Under the pieces are notes generated by a model, which saw only the letters and a program-made list of their open reading frames with translations, made no database searches and was not told the origin of the DNA. A stretch of DNA of 51,524 bases from Nitrospira sp. (GTDB lineage Bacteria; Nitrospirota; Nitrospiria; Nitrospirales; Nitrospiraceae): positions 1-51,524 of the forward strand of contig JACOEH010000037.1 in the NCBI GenBank assembly GCA_024998685.1. The letters run 5' to 3'. Shown here piece by piece: positions 17,961-25,085 of the stretch; the first letter of the stretch is position 1; each line of letters opens with the position of its first letter. Both the position numbers and the translations under genes were made by a program.

Positions 17961-18201
17961 GGTGGTTCGCCTTTCTCATGGAGATGATGCGCGTCACGTC
18001 CAGCCCGCGCGGCGTGTGGGTGATCACCACCACCCGCCCGGCGAGCGTACCGAGACTGACGAGCCGTGTCTCTCCATACTCGACACGGTCGTCTACGAAG
18101 GTGACGCAGCGCCCGTTCAACACCAGGGGCGCATCGGCGAAATCTAAGCCGTGTTTAGCCAGATTGCGGCGGTTCTTCGTCTCGTCCCATTCGTAACGCA
18201 T
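17782..18201 (-). CDS. brnT: BrnT-family toxin with a C-terminal extension
   Basis: BrnT toxins are RelE-fold ribonucleases of about 90 aa. Seen: MRYEWDETKNRRNLAKHGLD, FVDDRVEYGETRLVSLG, VVITHTPRGLDVTRIISMRKA with the conserved RxxSxRxA-like end, and NHREQKTYDQER, where normal family members stop. Here the frame continues for about 48 more codons through brnA in another frame, giving 139 aa of low-complexity tail. Either the stop codon was lost or a small indel removed it. Toxin core residues appear intact. Confidence 0.8.
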   Translation of the reverse strand: MRYEWDETKNRRNLAKHGLDFADAPLVLNGRCVTFVDDRVEYGETRLVSLGTLAGRVVVITHTPRGLDVTRIISMRKANHREQKTYDQERPEATGPHGRQGYRLLRYPAAGRCVFQEGHDGRVAAWQATSDRAPGCGCA

Positions 18202-18206
18202 ACCGG

Positions 18207-18236
18207 AATGTAGTTACTGTTGTAGTGACATGTCAA
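18207..18236 (-). promoter_or_regulatory. Possible brnTA promoter
   Basis: On the minus strand TTGACA (18236-18231) is followed after 18 nt by TACATT (18212-18207), four of six matches to the -10 consensus. Two copies of GTAGT(T/G)AC lie in opposite sense between them and could be an operator for the BrnA repressor. The predicted start of transcription falls almost on the toxin ATG at 18201, which would mean a very short or absent leader. Confidence 0.35.
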
Positions 18237-18299
18237 GCTCCCCGGCAAGGTCAGCGGAGCACATGACACAGGATCGCGGGAGCGTGGCTCGCCAGGCCC

Positions 18300-18530
18300 T
18301 TACGCGACGGCACCGGGCGGGAGGTCGAGCGTGATCGGCACGCCGGTCTTGATGGCCTCCTCGACGTGCTGGAGAAAGGCGGGCCGCTCGGCATCCAGCA
18401 GACCGAACATCGGCGGATAGCTCTTGAAACGCCGGTAGTATTGCTCGTAGAGCTGCTCTTCGCGCCGTTGAGCGGCCGAGACCGGCTCCCGGTCGGGGTC
18501 CTGTGAGGGATCGAGGTAGGGATCAGACAT
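18300..18530 (-). CDS. Small hypothetical protein, 76 aa
   Basis: Begins MSDPYLDPSQDPDREPVSAA; an acidic, proline-rich start and a helical middle (QLYEQYYRRFKSYPPMFGLL), ending GVPITLDLPPGAVA. A second protein-like frame (TELYERFFLDLTRLITEAL) ends at its start codon, so a decayed gene probably lay upstream. No ribosome-binding site is obvious and translation may have been coupled to that upstream frame. Function unknown; part of the element. Confidence 0.45.
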   Translation of the reverse strand: MSDPYLDPSQDPDREPVSAAQRREEQLYEQYYRRFKSYPPMFGLLDAERPAFLQHVEEAIKTGVPITLDLPPGAVA

Positions 18531-18644
18531 GGTGCAATGCTTCGGTGATCAAGCGCGTGAGATCCAAGAAAAAGCGTTCATACAGTTCCGTGGTGCGGGG
18601 AACTGCTGCGGGCGATTCAGCCGGCGAAGAATCAGCATCGAGAT

Positions 18645-18668
18645 GCTTGTAGGGGCACCCCTACAAGC
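18645..18668. repeat. Perfect 11-bp inverted repeat with a 2-nt centre
   Basis: GCTTGTAGGGG (18645-18655) and CCCCTACAAGC (18658-18668) are perfect complements around CA. It sits in a gene-poor stretch at the far end of the integrated element. It could be an operator or a recombination or termination structure; no U-run follows. Confidence 0.6.
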
Positions 18669-18706
18669 AGATCTCAAGCTGCGAGGGATGCTGGGCTCTC
18701 CGATGA

Positions 18707-18807
18707 TCAGCGGAAGTTGCCCTGCAGATCGTCCAGATCGCCTCCCTGGGCCGCGATCGCCGATAACCCTAAGCCCCCCCCCACAAACCGAGAAGACAAG
18801 TCTTCAT
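18707..18807 (-). pseudogene. Tiny ORF interrupted at a G9 tract
   Basis: ATG 18807 follows a strong AGGAGG with 7-nt spacing and starts MKTCLLGLWGG, a short hydrophobic leader-like sequence. A run of nine G (18774-18782, C on the plus strand) then sends it to an early stop; with ten G it would read on as LGLSAIAAQGGDLDDLQGNF R and end at 18707 with 33 codons. It is either a homopolymer error, a decayed gene, or a phase-variable peptide. Confidence 0.3.
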
Positions 18808-18907
18808 GGTGCGCCTCCTGGTTCGTTTCTCGTGGCTTCAAGCCAATCTCCCTTCGAACGGAACAGTCCAGTTTTCGAGGTCCGGTAACATCGTTCGGGC
18901 CCGCCCT

Positions 18908-18918
18908 GGCGCACCATA
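18908..18918 (+). repeat. Possible distal attachment site: tRNA-Arg 3'-terminal match (scar A)
   Basis: GGCGCACCATA repeats the last bases of tRNA-Arg plus its first downstream bases (10280-10290). It is followed by AATTCAAC, similar to AGTTCAAC after scar B at 20343. Serine integrases need only short identity, so this may be the right end of the 10.29-18.9 kb element, giving a size near 8.6 kb. An 11-nt match alone could be chance. Confidence 0.4.
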
Positions 18919-19300
18919 AATTCAACGAGTTAGAAGAATCCCCCATCCCGATCTGCCTTCCTGGTTGCGCGGGGGTTGCAGGTCTCACTTTTCCTAGCGC
19001 AGAGCCACCGGTTTTTACTGCCTGTCGATTCCCACCAGGGATTAAATGCCCGTATGAGTGGTAAGCGACTCAAGCGGGTAACGATGTCCATGGAAGCGGC
19101 CACGAGGCCACACATGCTTCTTGTGCCTCACCTACCCAGAGTCTTAAAATAGCCTGTTCTCAAAACAGTAGACCGGAGCCCATGTCGTTTGTTATCCGTC
19201 CCTATTGTGTCATTCCCCGTGACGGCCTGGTCTTTTATTCTCCGGACCATTCCACGATGGTGGGATAGTATTGAAACTCTCATTCCCATAGGAGAGACTG
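18919..19300. other. Non-coding stretch after the element
   Basis: About 380 nt without a credible gene on either strand. It contains the first copy of a diverged 29-nt sequence (19020-19048) that recurs at 20421-20449, and the leader of the cytochrome c lipoprotein gene with its AGGAGA site. Nothing else recognisable. Confidence 0.5.
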
Positions 19301-20074
19301 ATGCTCTTCTTCAAACAACTACGGGCTCCGGTATTCATGACCATGTTGGGCATGCTCTTAGTCGGATGTGTGGCTCATCATGCAGACGAACCCGATCGAC
19401 AGGAACAGGAGCGAGCAAGCAAACATGATCCTGCGACACCAACCATTGAGGCAACCAACGACGATGAAGACCAGCGATCTATCCAGCAAGGGAAAGCGCT
19501 CTTTCATGGGAAGGCCGCTTGTTCCGAATGTCATGGAGAAGATGGGAATATCAACCGTGTATCCCATTCACAGCTCGCGCGGTTAAACCCACCCCCAACC
19601 GATCTCCGCACACCGAATGATAAGTCCCCGCGTCAACTCTATCTGATCATCAAGTATGGCATTTCAGCGACGGGAATGATCCCGATCCAGGAAGCCGCTG
19701 AACTCAACGATGAAGAAATCCTCCATGTCATTTCCTATCTCTCACATTTACAGGGACATTCACCTTCGTTCGATCTGATATCAAGTCAGAGTTTTCTTCC
19801 GCATACCGACACTGATGTAGCGATTTCACTAATATGCGAGCAGGAAGCCCTTGCTGATGTCGACAAGGAAGAACGCTGTGAGGACCGCTATGCCAAACGA
19901 TATCGTGATCTCATTATTGGGCGTCCTCCAGATATTTCCATTGACCGATATGCGGAGATCGAAGCAGGTTGTAAGCGGCAAGCCGTCAAGGATCTGGATA
20001 CGTTGGCGCTCTGTTACCGAACGGAATATTTGGCATCGAGACCGGCAACACATAAGGTGGGAAACGATCAATAG
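19301..20074 (+). CDS. Lipoprotein c-type cytochrome
   Basis: 257 aa. ATG 19301 follows AGGAGA. The N-terminus (MLFFKQLRAPVFMTMLGMLLVGCVAHH) is a signal peptide with lipobox LVGC, so the protein should be membrane-anchored in the periplasm. One haem c site, CSECH, lies in GKAACSECHGEDGNINR; a distal methionine ligand is available in ISATGMIPIQEA, the normal arrangement of a class I cytochrome domain (about residues 65-150). The last 100 residues are a Cys-containing helical tail (CEQEALADVDKEERCEDRYA) with no known fold. It lies between two tRNA-derived scars, so it may be horizontally acquired. Electron partner unknown. Confidence 0.75.
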   Translation: MLFFKQLRAPVFMTMLGMLLVGCVAHHADEPDRQEQERASKHDPATPTIEATNDDEDQRSIQQGKALFHGKAACSECHGEDGNINRVSHSQLARLNPPPTDLRTPNDKSPRQLYLIIKYGISATGMIPIQEAAELNDEEILHVISYLSHLQGHSPSFDLISSQSFLPHTDTDVAISLICEQEALADVDKEERCEDRYAKRYRDLIIGRPPDISIDRYAEIEAGCKRQAVKDLDTLALCYRTEYLASRPATHKVGNDQ

Positions 20075-20133
20075 CCCGACCGGGCGATGTAGACCAATGT
20101 CAGAGCCGCGTCCCAAACGCCAAAGCCTGTGCC

Positions 20134-20298
20134 ATGGGAAAAGCCATCATCTCTAACATGCGGGAGATTGCGGCATTAGTCGAAGCGTTTGAACGAAGGG
20201 ACCTATGCACGAAGCAAGATCTTGTGAATACGGTGATCGAACTACGAAAAAAGAATCCGCGGCGCGCATCCCTGAAGCCGTCTTTCCGTCAGGGGTGA
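20134..20298 (+). pseudogene. Relic of a small helical protein, cut at the tRNA scar
   Basis: 54 codons from ATG 20134: MGKAIISNMREIAALVEAFE, then DLCTKQDLVNTVIELRKKNP. After KKNPR the alternative frame reads ARIPEAVFPSG, so a single-base slip near 20265 is likely. An upstream ATG at 20098 in another frame (MSEPRPKRQSL) looks like the true start, again displaced. The frame ends exactly where the tRNA-Arg 3'-end copy begins (20299), suggesting truncation by an integration or excision event. Confidence 0.45.
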
Positions 20299-20342
20299 CT
20301 TCGAACCCCTAGGTCGCAGGCGCATTCCTGCCGGGTGCACCA
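20299..20342 (+). repeat. Degenerate copy of the tRNA-Arg 3' half (scar B)
   Basis: This 44-nt sequence runs from the anticodon loop (CTTCGAACCC) through TAGGTCGCAGG and ATTCCTGCCGGG to GCACCA. It matches 10244-10288 of tRNA-Arg with a few substitutions and one gap. It does not fold into a full tRNA because the 5' half is absent. This is the typical residue left where a tyrosine-integrase element used the anticodon loop as its crossover and restored the tRNA. Confidence 0.8.
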
Positions 20343-20359
20343 AGTTCAACAAAGCTACC

Positions 20360-20379
20360 GGATCTTCACGTGAAGATCC
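20360..20379. repeat. 20-bp perfect palindrome
   Basis: GGATCTTCAC followed directly by GTGAAGATCC, with no spacer. It lies 18 nt after scar B. No poly-U follows, so not an intrinsic terminator as seen; a dimeric-protein operator or an attachment-related site is possible. Confidence 0.55.
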
Positions 20380-20511
20380 TATTCCCGCGTGAGGCACCTG
20401 ACTTGTCGAGTCAATCTATCGCCTGCCGATTACCACGAGGGAGTAATGGTCGGGCAAGCCGACGGCTATCACGATCGAACGTATATTGCAGCACGCTAAA
20501 TGTGAGGCAAC

Positions 20512-21195
20512 ATGATGACGAAGCGGCAAGTAGGGAGACTGGTCATGTGCCTCCTTATCCTCATGACGAGTCTGTCGAGCGCATGGGCAACACCAGACGA
20601 CACGCCTGACAATGACGGACCGTCGCTGGAAGAGACGGTGGCATTCATCAAAGATACGTGGGACGCATGTGCAACGATGCACAGTGGTTTGCAGCTTATG
20701 GTCGCTAAGGACGGATCCCGCTGGCATATGGATAGAATGGCGAAGGTTGACGTGATTATCATGTCTCCGTCATCTCTCAAAATTGTCACACGCCTGAATG
20801 AACGGAGGAAGTTGAGCGGAATATTCGCACTCCAATCGCCGTCAGAAATAATTCAGGAGTTCGACTTGAGCGCTCTGTCTCCTAGCGTGAGTCCGGATCG
20901 GGAAGGTGAGAATATTTTTGGAGTTCGGTTACGCTGTGCACGCGGCGCGTGTGTAACGGAATGGCTAGCGTCTCTCGCAATACCTGGCAAACCTATGCAC
21001 GAACTAAAAACCGGCAAAGTGGCCGTCACGAGCCTTGAGGAGCTTGTGTACGAAGACCGCGCCCCAAAAGACAAACCGGGAGAAAAAAAAGGGGAGGTGT
21101 ATATTCCCGTCTGTGACATGGCAACCTTAGAAAGCCTTTCGAAAGCCTTTAACCATGCCATCATCAAAGCTGGCGGAAAGAAGCCGCTGTTTTAG
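20512..21195 (+). CDS. Exported hypothetical protein
   Basis: 227 aa with signal peptide (MMTKRQVGRLVMCLLILMTS, cleavage after SAWA-TP). The mature part contains repeated short beta-strand motifs (WHMDRMAKVDVIIMSPSSLK) and VEDR-like regions ending VYIPVCDMATLESLSKAFNH, with AFNHAIIKAGG at the end. Two pairs of cysteines (CATMHS; LRCARGAC) may form disulfides in the periplasm. No family recognised. GAGG lies ahead of the tandem ATGATG start. It stands between scars B and C with no operon partners. Confidence 0.65.
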   Translation: MMTKRQVGRLVMCLLILMTSLSSAWATPDDTPDNDGPSLEETVAFIKDTWDACATMHSGLQLMVAKDGSRWHMDRMAKVDVIIMSPSSLKIVTRLNERRKLSGIFALQSPSEIIQEFDLSALSPSVSPDREGENIFGVRLRCARGACVTEWLASLAIPGKPMHELKTGKVAVTSLEELVYEDRAPKDKPGEKKGEVYIPVCDMATLESLSKAFNHAIIKAGGKKPLF

Positions 21196-21669
21196 TGCGT
21201 GGTATGAATCAGACTTGAGAAGACAGCGGAGCGGATTTCTCGGTTCACAGCTCTTAAGCAGTGTGCCATCGACTGAAACTCCTGCCAACACCGATTCGCT
21301 TGATGTCTCGGGATCTTATCTATTATCTCGACCTGGGCTCCTGAACTCTGAGTGATCCGGACGGGCGCGGCTGCTTAGTTCCTTCCCGACAGCATCGTTA
21401 CCGATGGTTGCAGCATTGAGCAATTCCTGCCTTGATTTTCATTCATCTGCCTGTGTAGTCTCCCCACATGTTGCGATTCCAGTGTTCGAATCACATGGAT
21501 ATGGTTTCAATTTCTGCCGGGCACAGTAGACAAGTGCTGCTATCTCCATATATTTCTACTGGGTTAGGAGTTGTGCGGATTCCAGCAACCATTCCGCTAA
21601 AGCTGGATAGATCTGTGATGGAGTATTATCTACTATAACTCTAACTCTACGCGTGAAAGAGGTTATGCC
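21196..21669. other. Gene-free stretch with scar C
   Basis: About 470 nt with no credible ORF. The only recognisable content is the degenerate tRNA-Arg 3'-half copy at 21483-21525. Confidence 0.5.
21483..21525 (+). repeat. Strongly degenerate copy of the tRNA-Arg 3' half (scar C)
   Basis: GTTCGAA at the start matches the anticodon-loop segment, and GGTTTCAATTTCTGCCGGGC ACA at the end matches the T-arm and acceptor strand (tRNA: GGTTCAATTCCTGCCGGGCGCA). The middle is poorly conserved. Same orientation as the tRNA and scars A and B. Confidence 0.55.
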
Positions 21670-21837
21670 GTGCAGTGGTTGTGCCGATATAGAAAACAAG
21701 CGACGAGTGGAGCGGTATACTTTGAACAGAAGAAGCGGTTTGCCTGGATGAGACAATGTCCCTGTTGTGGAAGACCACTTGAGAAGACGGACCCAATGAG
21801 TCCGTGGATCTGTGTATGTGGATGGCGCAGTCAATGA
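21670..21837 (+). CDS. Small zinc-ribbon-like protein
   Basis: 55 codons from a GTG at 21670, with GAGG 8 nt upstream. A basic aromatic start (MQWLCRYRKQATSGAVYFEQ) leads to CPCCGRPLEK and CVCG: a CxxC plus CxCG pair that could bind one zinc. Ends WRSQ. The next small gene starts 24 nt downstream with its own site, so they may be co-transcribed. Function unknown. Confidence 0.45.
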   Translation: MQWLCRYRKQATSGAVYFEQKKRFAWMRQCPCCGRPLEKTDPMSPWICVCGWRSQ

Positions 21838-21861
21838 ATCGAGCAAGAAGAGGGAGGTACC

Positions 21862-22002
21862 ATGATCCCCGTTTTGCACGACGTGAGGGCAGCATTTTTT
21901 CTGGTAATCGCACTCGCCATGCTGTTGTTTATCTGTGCGTTGGCCGGCATGGGAGCAGTGCTGCAACCAGTCCGTTGGTCTGACCGAAAAGGGTATCGAT
22001 AA
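21862..22002 (+). CDS. Single-pass small membrane protein, 46 aa
   Basis: ATG 21862 has GGGAGG at 5 nt. MIPVLHDVRAA precedes one long hydrophobic helix (FFLVIALAMLLFICALAGMG) and a short basic tail (RWSDRKGYR), predicting an inner-membrane protein with cytoplasmic C-terminus. No family recognised. Confidence 0.5.
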   Translation: MIPVLHDVRAAFFLVIALAMLLFICALAGMGAVLQPVRWSDRKGYR

Positions 22003-22318
22003 GCAAGAGGAATGTCTGGTCAGTTTGAGCCAGCAGCATTGCTTGATTGGCCTCTTTCTCTCTTCGTAGTGTTTCTCCTTCCTTGCTGATCCGATTTCAG
22101 TTTCCTATCGAGCCTAAGACCCCCGTTCGTTCTGACAAATATTTGAATTTATTAGCCATCCTGTCATTCATCAGCTAGCCTCTTGCTAAAGCATCCCTTT
22201 TCCATAGCGGTGCTATATTTGTTGGAAAGGGAACCGGCGAGCATCGCAGACGATCGTCCATGCACAATCGTCTATGAGCTAATTGAGTCGCTGGAATATC
22301 ATATGGAGGAGCAGGAGC
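22003..22318. other. Intergenic leader of the Pal-like gene
   Basis: About 315 nt. AT-rich in the middle (near 22135-22165), compatible with a promoter region, but I cannot assign -35/-10 boxes with a proper spacing. The ribosome-binding site GGAGGAGCAGGAG precedes the ATG at 22319. Confidence 0.4.
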
Positions 22319-22954
22319 ATGAATCGACTGATTATGAAGTCCGGAGCTGTGATGGTGATGGGGTTAGCCTTGTTGTCGAACCAAGGTTGTAATACGAAGT
22401 GGCTCCAATCCGATGGTGAAGGAAAAGCCGGGAGTGGAAGTTCGAAGCTTCCCAATATGTCGGGAGGAGGCTCACGTGGTGAATTGAGCGGTTTCTCTCG
22501 TAATGCGCCGGAGGAACGACTTGCGCAAAGCGGATATTCGACGGCGCTGAACCCATCAGGGTTCAGTGCACGTCAGCGTGCCGAACTGACAAAAGAAGAG
22601 ACGGCTGCAGTAGAGGCGGGTTTGCAGGATGTTTTCTTTGGTTATGATCAATGGACACTGTCGGATGCCGGCGCGGAAATACTCAATCAAGACGCTGTTT
22701 ATCTCAAGGATCATCCAGGCGCTCTGTTGAAAATTGAAGGGCATTGTGACGAGCGAGGCACTGCCGACTACAACATGGTTTTAGGCGACAAGCGCGCCAA
22801 GGCTGCTCGGAGCTATCTTACGGAAGTCGGAGTGAATCCCAAGCAGGTAGCGATCGTGTCATATGGCAAAGAGCGTCCCTTTTGCTTTGATCGGGATGAA
22901 GCCTGCTACCAACAGAATCGCCGCGGCCACATGCTTCTGACGAACAAGAAATAA
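22319..22954 (+). CDS. pal: Pal/OmpA-family peptidoglycan-associated lipoprotein
   Basis: 211 aa. ATG 22319 is chosen over an upstream in-frame 22283 start because of the strong GGAGGAGCAGGAG just before it. Signal peptide with lipobox-like NQGC (residue about 25). The C-terminal OmpA domain is clear: VFFGYDQWTLSDAGAEILNQ, KIEGHCDERGTADYNMVLGD, KRAKAARSYL, VSYGKERP; the GHxDxRG and NxxLGxRRA-type positions that bind diaminopimelate are largely kept. The protein tethers the outer membrane to peptidoglycan, usually with TolB. The linker is Gly/Ser-rich. No tol genes nearby. Confidence 0.85.
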   Translation: MNRLIMKSGAVMVMGLALLSNQGCNTKWLQSDGEGKAGSGSSKLPNMSGGGSRGELSGFSRNAPEERLAQSGYSTALNPSGFSARQRAELTKEETAAVEAGLQDVFFGYDQWTLSDAGAEILNQDAVYLKDHPGALLKIEGHCDERGTADYNMVLGDKRAKAARSYLTEVGVNPKQVAIVSYGKERPFCFDRDEACYQQNRRGHMLLTNKK

Positions 22955-23051
22955 GGCGTTTCACGGTCAGCCGTCATCCGCATGGAGCACAGGGGCCTTC
23001 GAAAGATCTGTCGCATCAGATCAGATCCTAAACTTTTGAGGAAGATCTTCG

Positions 23052-23432
23052 TTGAAAAAGCTCGGTTCTTTCTTCAAAACAGAAACCGTCGATCGAGCTC
23101 CGTCAAAACCTGGACCACAGGACCGACGTGTCAAACCTAGATTCACCGCGCAATTTCGCAGCACCTTTTCTGGGCAGAGGCAGGAAGGGCAGGGGCGAAC
23201 TTTGGATGTATCTGCCGGCGGTTGTAAAATCGAAAGCGACATGAAAGTGGAGCAAGGTGCGAAGTTCGAATGCCGACTCCACATTCCAGGCCTTAATTGG
23301 CCGTTGCGGATCGATGAAGCCACTGTGCGTTGGATTGATGACAAGAGTTTTGGAGTGGCGTTTTCGCGTGTCACTCCAGAAGAGTTTGCGAAGCTCAAGA
23401 CGGTACTCGCTGAACTTGAACAGGACGAGTAG
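23052..23432 (+). CDS. PilZ domain protein
   Basis: 126 aa from a TTG at 23052 with GAGGA upstream. PilZ domains bind cyclic-di-GMP. The two binding motifs are present in order: RRVKPR (RxxxR, residues about 25-30) and DVSAGGCKI (D/NxSxxG), followed by beta-barrel strands (FECRLHIPGLNWPLRIDEAT, VRWIDDKSFGVAF). The C-terminal helix holds TPEEFAKLKTVLAELE. A stand-alone PilZ adaptor; target unknown. Confidence 0.85.
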   Translation: MKKLGSFFKTETVDRAPSKPGPQDRRVKPRFTAQFRSTFSGQRQEGQGRTLDVSAGGCKIESDMKVEQGAKFECRLHIPGLNWPLRIDEATVRWIDDKSFGVAFSRVTPEEFAKLKTVLAELEQDE

Positions 23433-23660
23433 ATTCCTCCCCCCTGGTCTACAGTACACACACTTCCATCCTCGTAAGCATTTTTTGAAGAGTTGCTCGG
23501 GCGGGATCGTGTCGATCTCGAGTCCCATCTGTGTGCCTAAGCGATTTTCACAGATGCTATCCTGAACATGGTTGACATGGCTATCGTAACTGTCAGAAAG
23601 TACGGAATAGTTGATATCTGAATCTAAAACTCGGCATGAGGAGAGAGAAAGGAGTCGGGA

Positions 23661-23822
23661 GTGGAACAGAGGTATGCAATTACCGTGAAGTTTTTGGTCG
23701 ATGCCGATTCAGCGGAAGATGCTGAAGAAATGGTCGAAACCGCCTGTGAAAAAGCGTCGGCCTCATTCCCGGAAATGAGTTACGAGGGGATTGAGGATAT
23801 TGAGGAAGAAGAAGAGGAGTAG
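23661..23822 (+). CDS. Small acidic hypothetical protein, 53 aa
   Basis: GTG 23661 follows AAAGGAG at 8 nt. MEQRYAITVKFLVDADSAED reads as a beta strand followed by a helix (AEEMVETACEKASASF) and a tail of glutamates. The ferredoxin-like strand-helix pattern hints at a small alpha/beta fold. It precedes msrA by about 35 nt on the same strand. Function unknown. Confidence 0.55.
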   Translation: MEQRYAITVKFLVDADSAEDAEEMVETACEKASASFPEMSYEGIEDIEEEEEE

Positions 23823-23858
23823 TCGGTCTTCGTCTACTGAAAGAATCCTATAATTCGC

Positions 23859-24435
23859 TTGACCAATCATGCAATGGGAGACGAACTACGAGCAACCTTA
23901 GCTGAGAAGGAAGTCGCCATTCTTGCAGGCGGCTGTTTTTTGTGTCTTGAGGCTGTGTATGATCAGGTAGAAGGCGTGGAGTCTGTTGAGTCTGGTTATA
24001 TCGGAGGTAACCTCGATCATCCTACGTACGAAGTTGTGTGTAGAGAACAGACCGGCCATGCCGAAGCCGTGCGGATCACCTTTGATTCTCGGGTGATCAC
24101 CTATAAAGAGTTACTTGAGATCTTTTTTGCCGTTCACGATCCAACGATCCCCAATCGGCAAGGAAACGATAAGGGAACCCAATACCGTTCGGCGATTTTC
24201 TTCTGTGGCGCAACACAGCTCCACACAGCCGAGACCTTGTCAAAACCCTAACCGAAGAGAAGCTGTACGGTGCTTCGATCGTCACCCAAGTCGTCCCGGC
24301 TGGGCAATGGTATGAGGCGGAGCCCTATCATCAGGAATATTTTGTTCGAAACCCTTCCAAGATTACTGTCAGTTTGTGGTGGGTCCAAAAGGCGCCAAGT
24401 TTAGAAAGCAGCTTGCTCATCGCCTAAAAACTTAA
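23859..24435 (+). pseudogene. msrA: Peptide methionine sulfoxide reductase MsrA, two frameshifts
   Basis: MsrA reduces methionine-S-sulfoxide. Seen: the catalytic motif GGCFLCLEAVYD (usual GGCFWxxE, so Trp is Leu), GVESVESGYIGG, HPTYEVVCREQTGHAEAV, FFAVHDPTIPNRQGND and GTQYRSAIFF. At about 24235 the frame shifts by one (AETLSKP then stop, real continuation VKTLTEEKLYG, EAEPYHQEYFVRNP), and at about 24360 it shifts again (DYCQFVVGPKGAKFRKQL, ending at TAA 24433-24435). All parts of the enzyme are present in order, so either the gene was recently inactivated or the consensus has two indels. Start is TTG 23859 or ATG 23874. Confidence 0.8.
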
Positions 24436-24446
24436 GCCGCGCCCAC

Positions 24447-24899
24447 TCATCGGCTGAACAATCCAACCAAGATCTCTCGTACCGTCCCAAAGACCGCCGG
24501 CTTCTGGAATACCTGATGTGTTTTCAGCAGCACCTCGGTATGCACGGGGCAAAAAGGCCATTCGGTGGCTGGGTTGCCCTGGACGTGGGCAATGATAGAG
24601 CCGTTTGTGTCGGGATTGAATGAGTGAACGACTATGAGAGGACTGTTCGGATCAAGCAAACAGGTATTGTCCGTAGCCTCCCGGCCTGTCTCTGTATGGC
24701 GAATCTGAACGTGCTGTTGCCCATCTGAAAACACAGTATCCCCCTCCCGTATAGGTCCGGTCGGCGCCCAGGAATACAGAACCAGCGGAGCAAGCAAAAT
24801 GATGATGACGGCAATGCCGATCGACCAGAGTGGAGGCTCAGCTCTATTATTCTCATCGTTTGTAGAGGCTGTAGTCATTTTCTGATCGACTCTTCTCAT
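24447..24899 (-). CDS. Hypothetical single-pass membrane protein
   Basis: 150 aa (a start at 24878, MTTASTNDEN, is equally possible). A cytoplasmic N-terminus, one membrane helix (WSIGIAVIIILLAPLVLYSW) and a periplasmic domain with two Cys (NTCLLDPNSPLIVV, EWPFCPVHTEVLLK), perhaps disulfide-linked. Convergent with msrA. No family recognised. Confidence 0.55.
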   Translation of the reverse strand: MRRVDQKMTTASTNDENNRAEPPLWSIGIAVIIILLAPLVLYSWAPTGPIREGDTVFSDGQQHVQIRHTETGREATDNTCLLDPNSPLIVVHSFNPDTNGSIIAHVQGNPATEWPFCPVHTEVLLKTHQVFQKPAVFGTVREILVGLFSR

Positions 24900-24989
24900 T
24901 GATTAGGACCGAGTGTAGCCGGTGCTATGGATTTTACGAGACGTGACGACCACCCTTTCGTTCTTGCCGCATCAGGTTATTAAGGAAAA

Positions 24990-25017
24990 GTTAACAGTCC
25001 TGTAATACTGCGGTTAC
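24990..25017 (+). promoter_or_regulatory. Pho-box-like array upstream of the first PstS gene
   Basis: Three hexamers spaced exactly 11 nt start to start: GTTAAC (24990), TGTAAT (25001), GGTTAC (25012). Eleven-base direct repeats are the signature of PhoB/PhoP binding sites. It ends 68 nt before the start codon. The same spacing and similar hexamers occur before the second pstS. Confidence 0.65.
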
Positions 25018-25085
25018 CCTCTCGCAATCCTGCGCGATTACAACAAAGCCGACAGCAATGGTTACCTTAAACAGGGAGGAACCCG

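Noticed and set aside
18908-18918. Certain right end of the serine-recombinase element.
   Set aside because: Only 11 nt match the tRNA end; kept as a possible site, not as an established attR.
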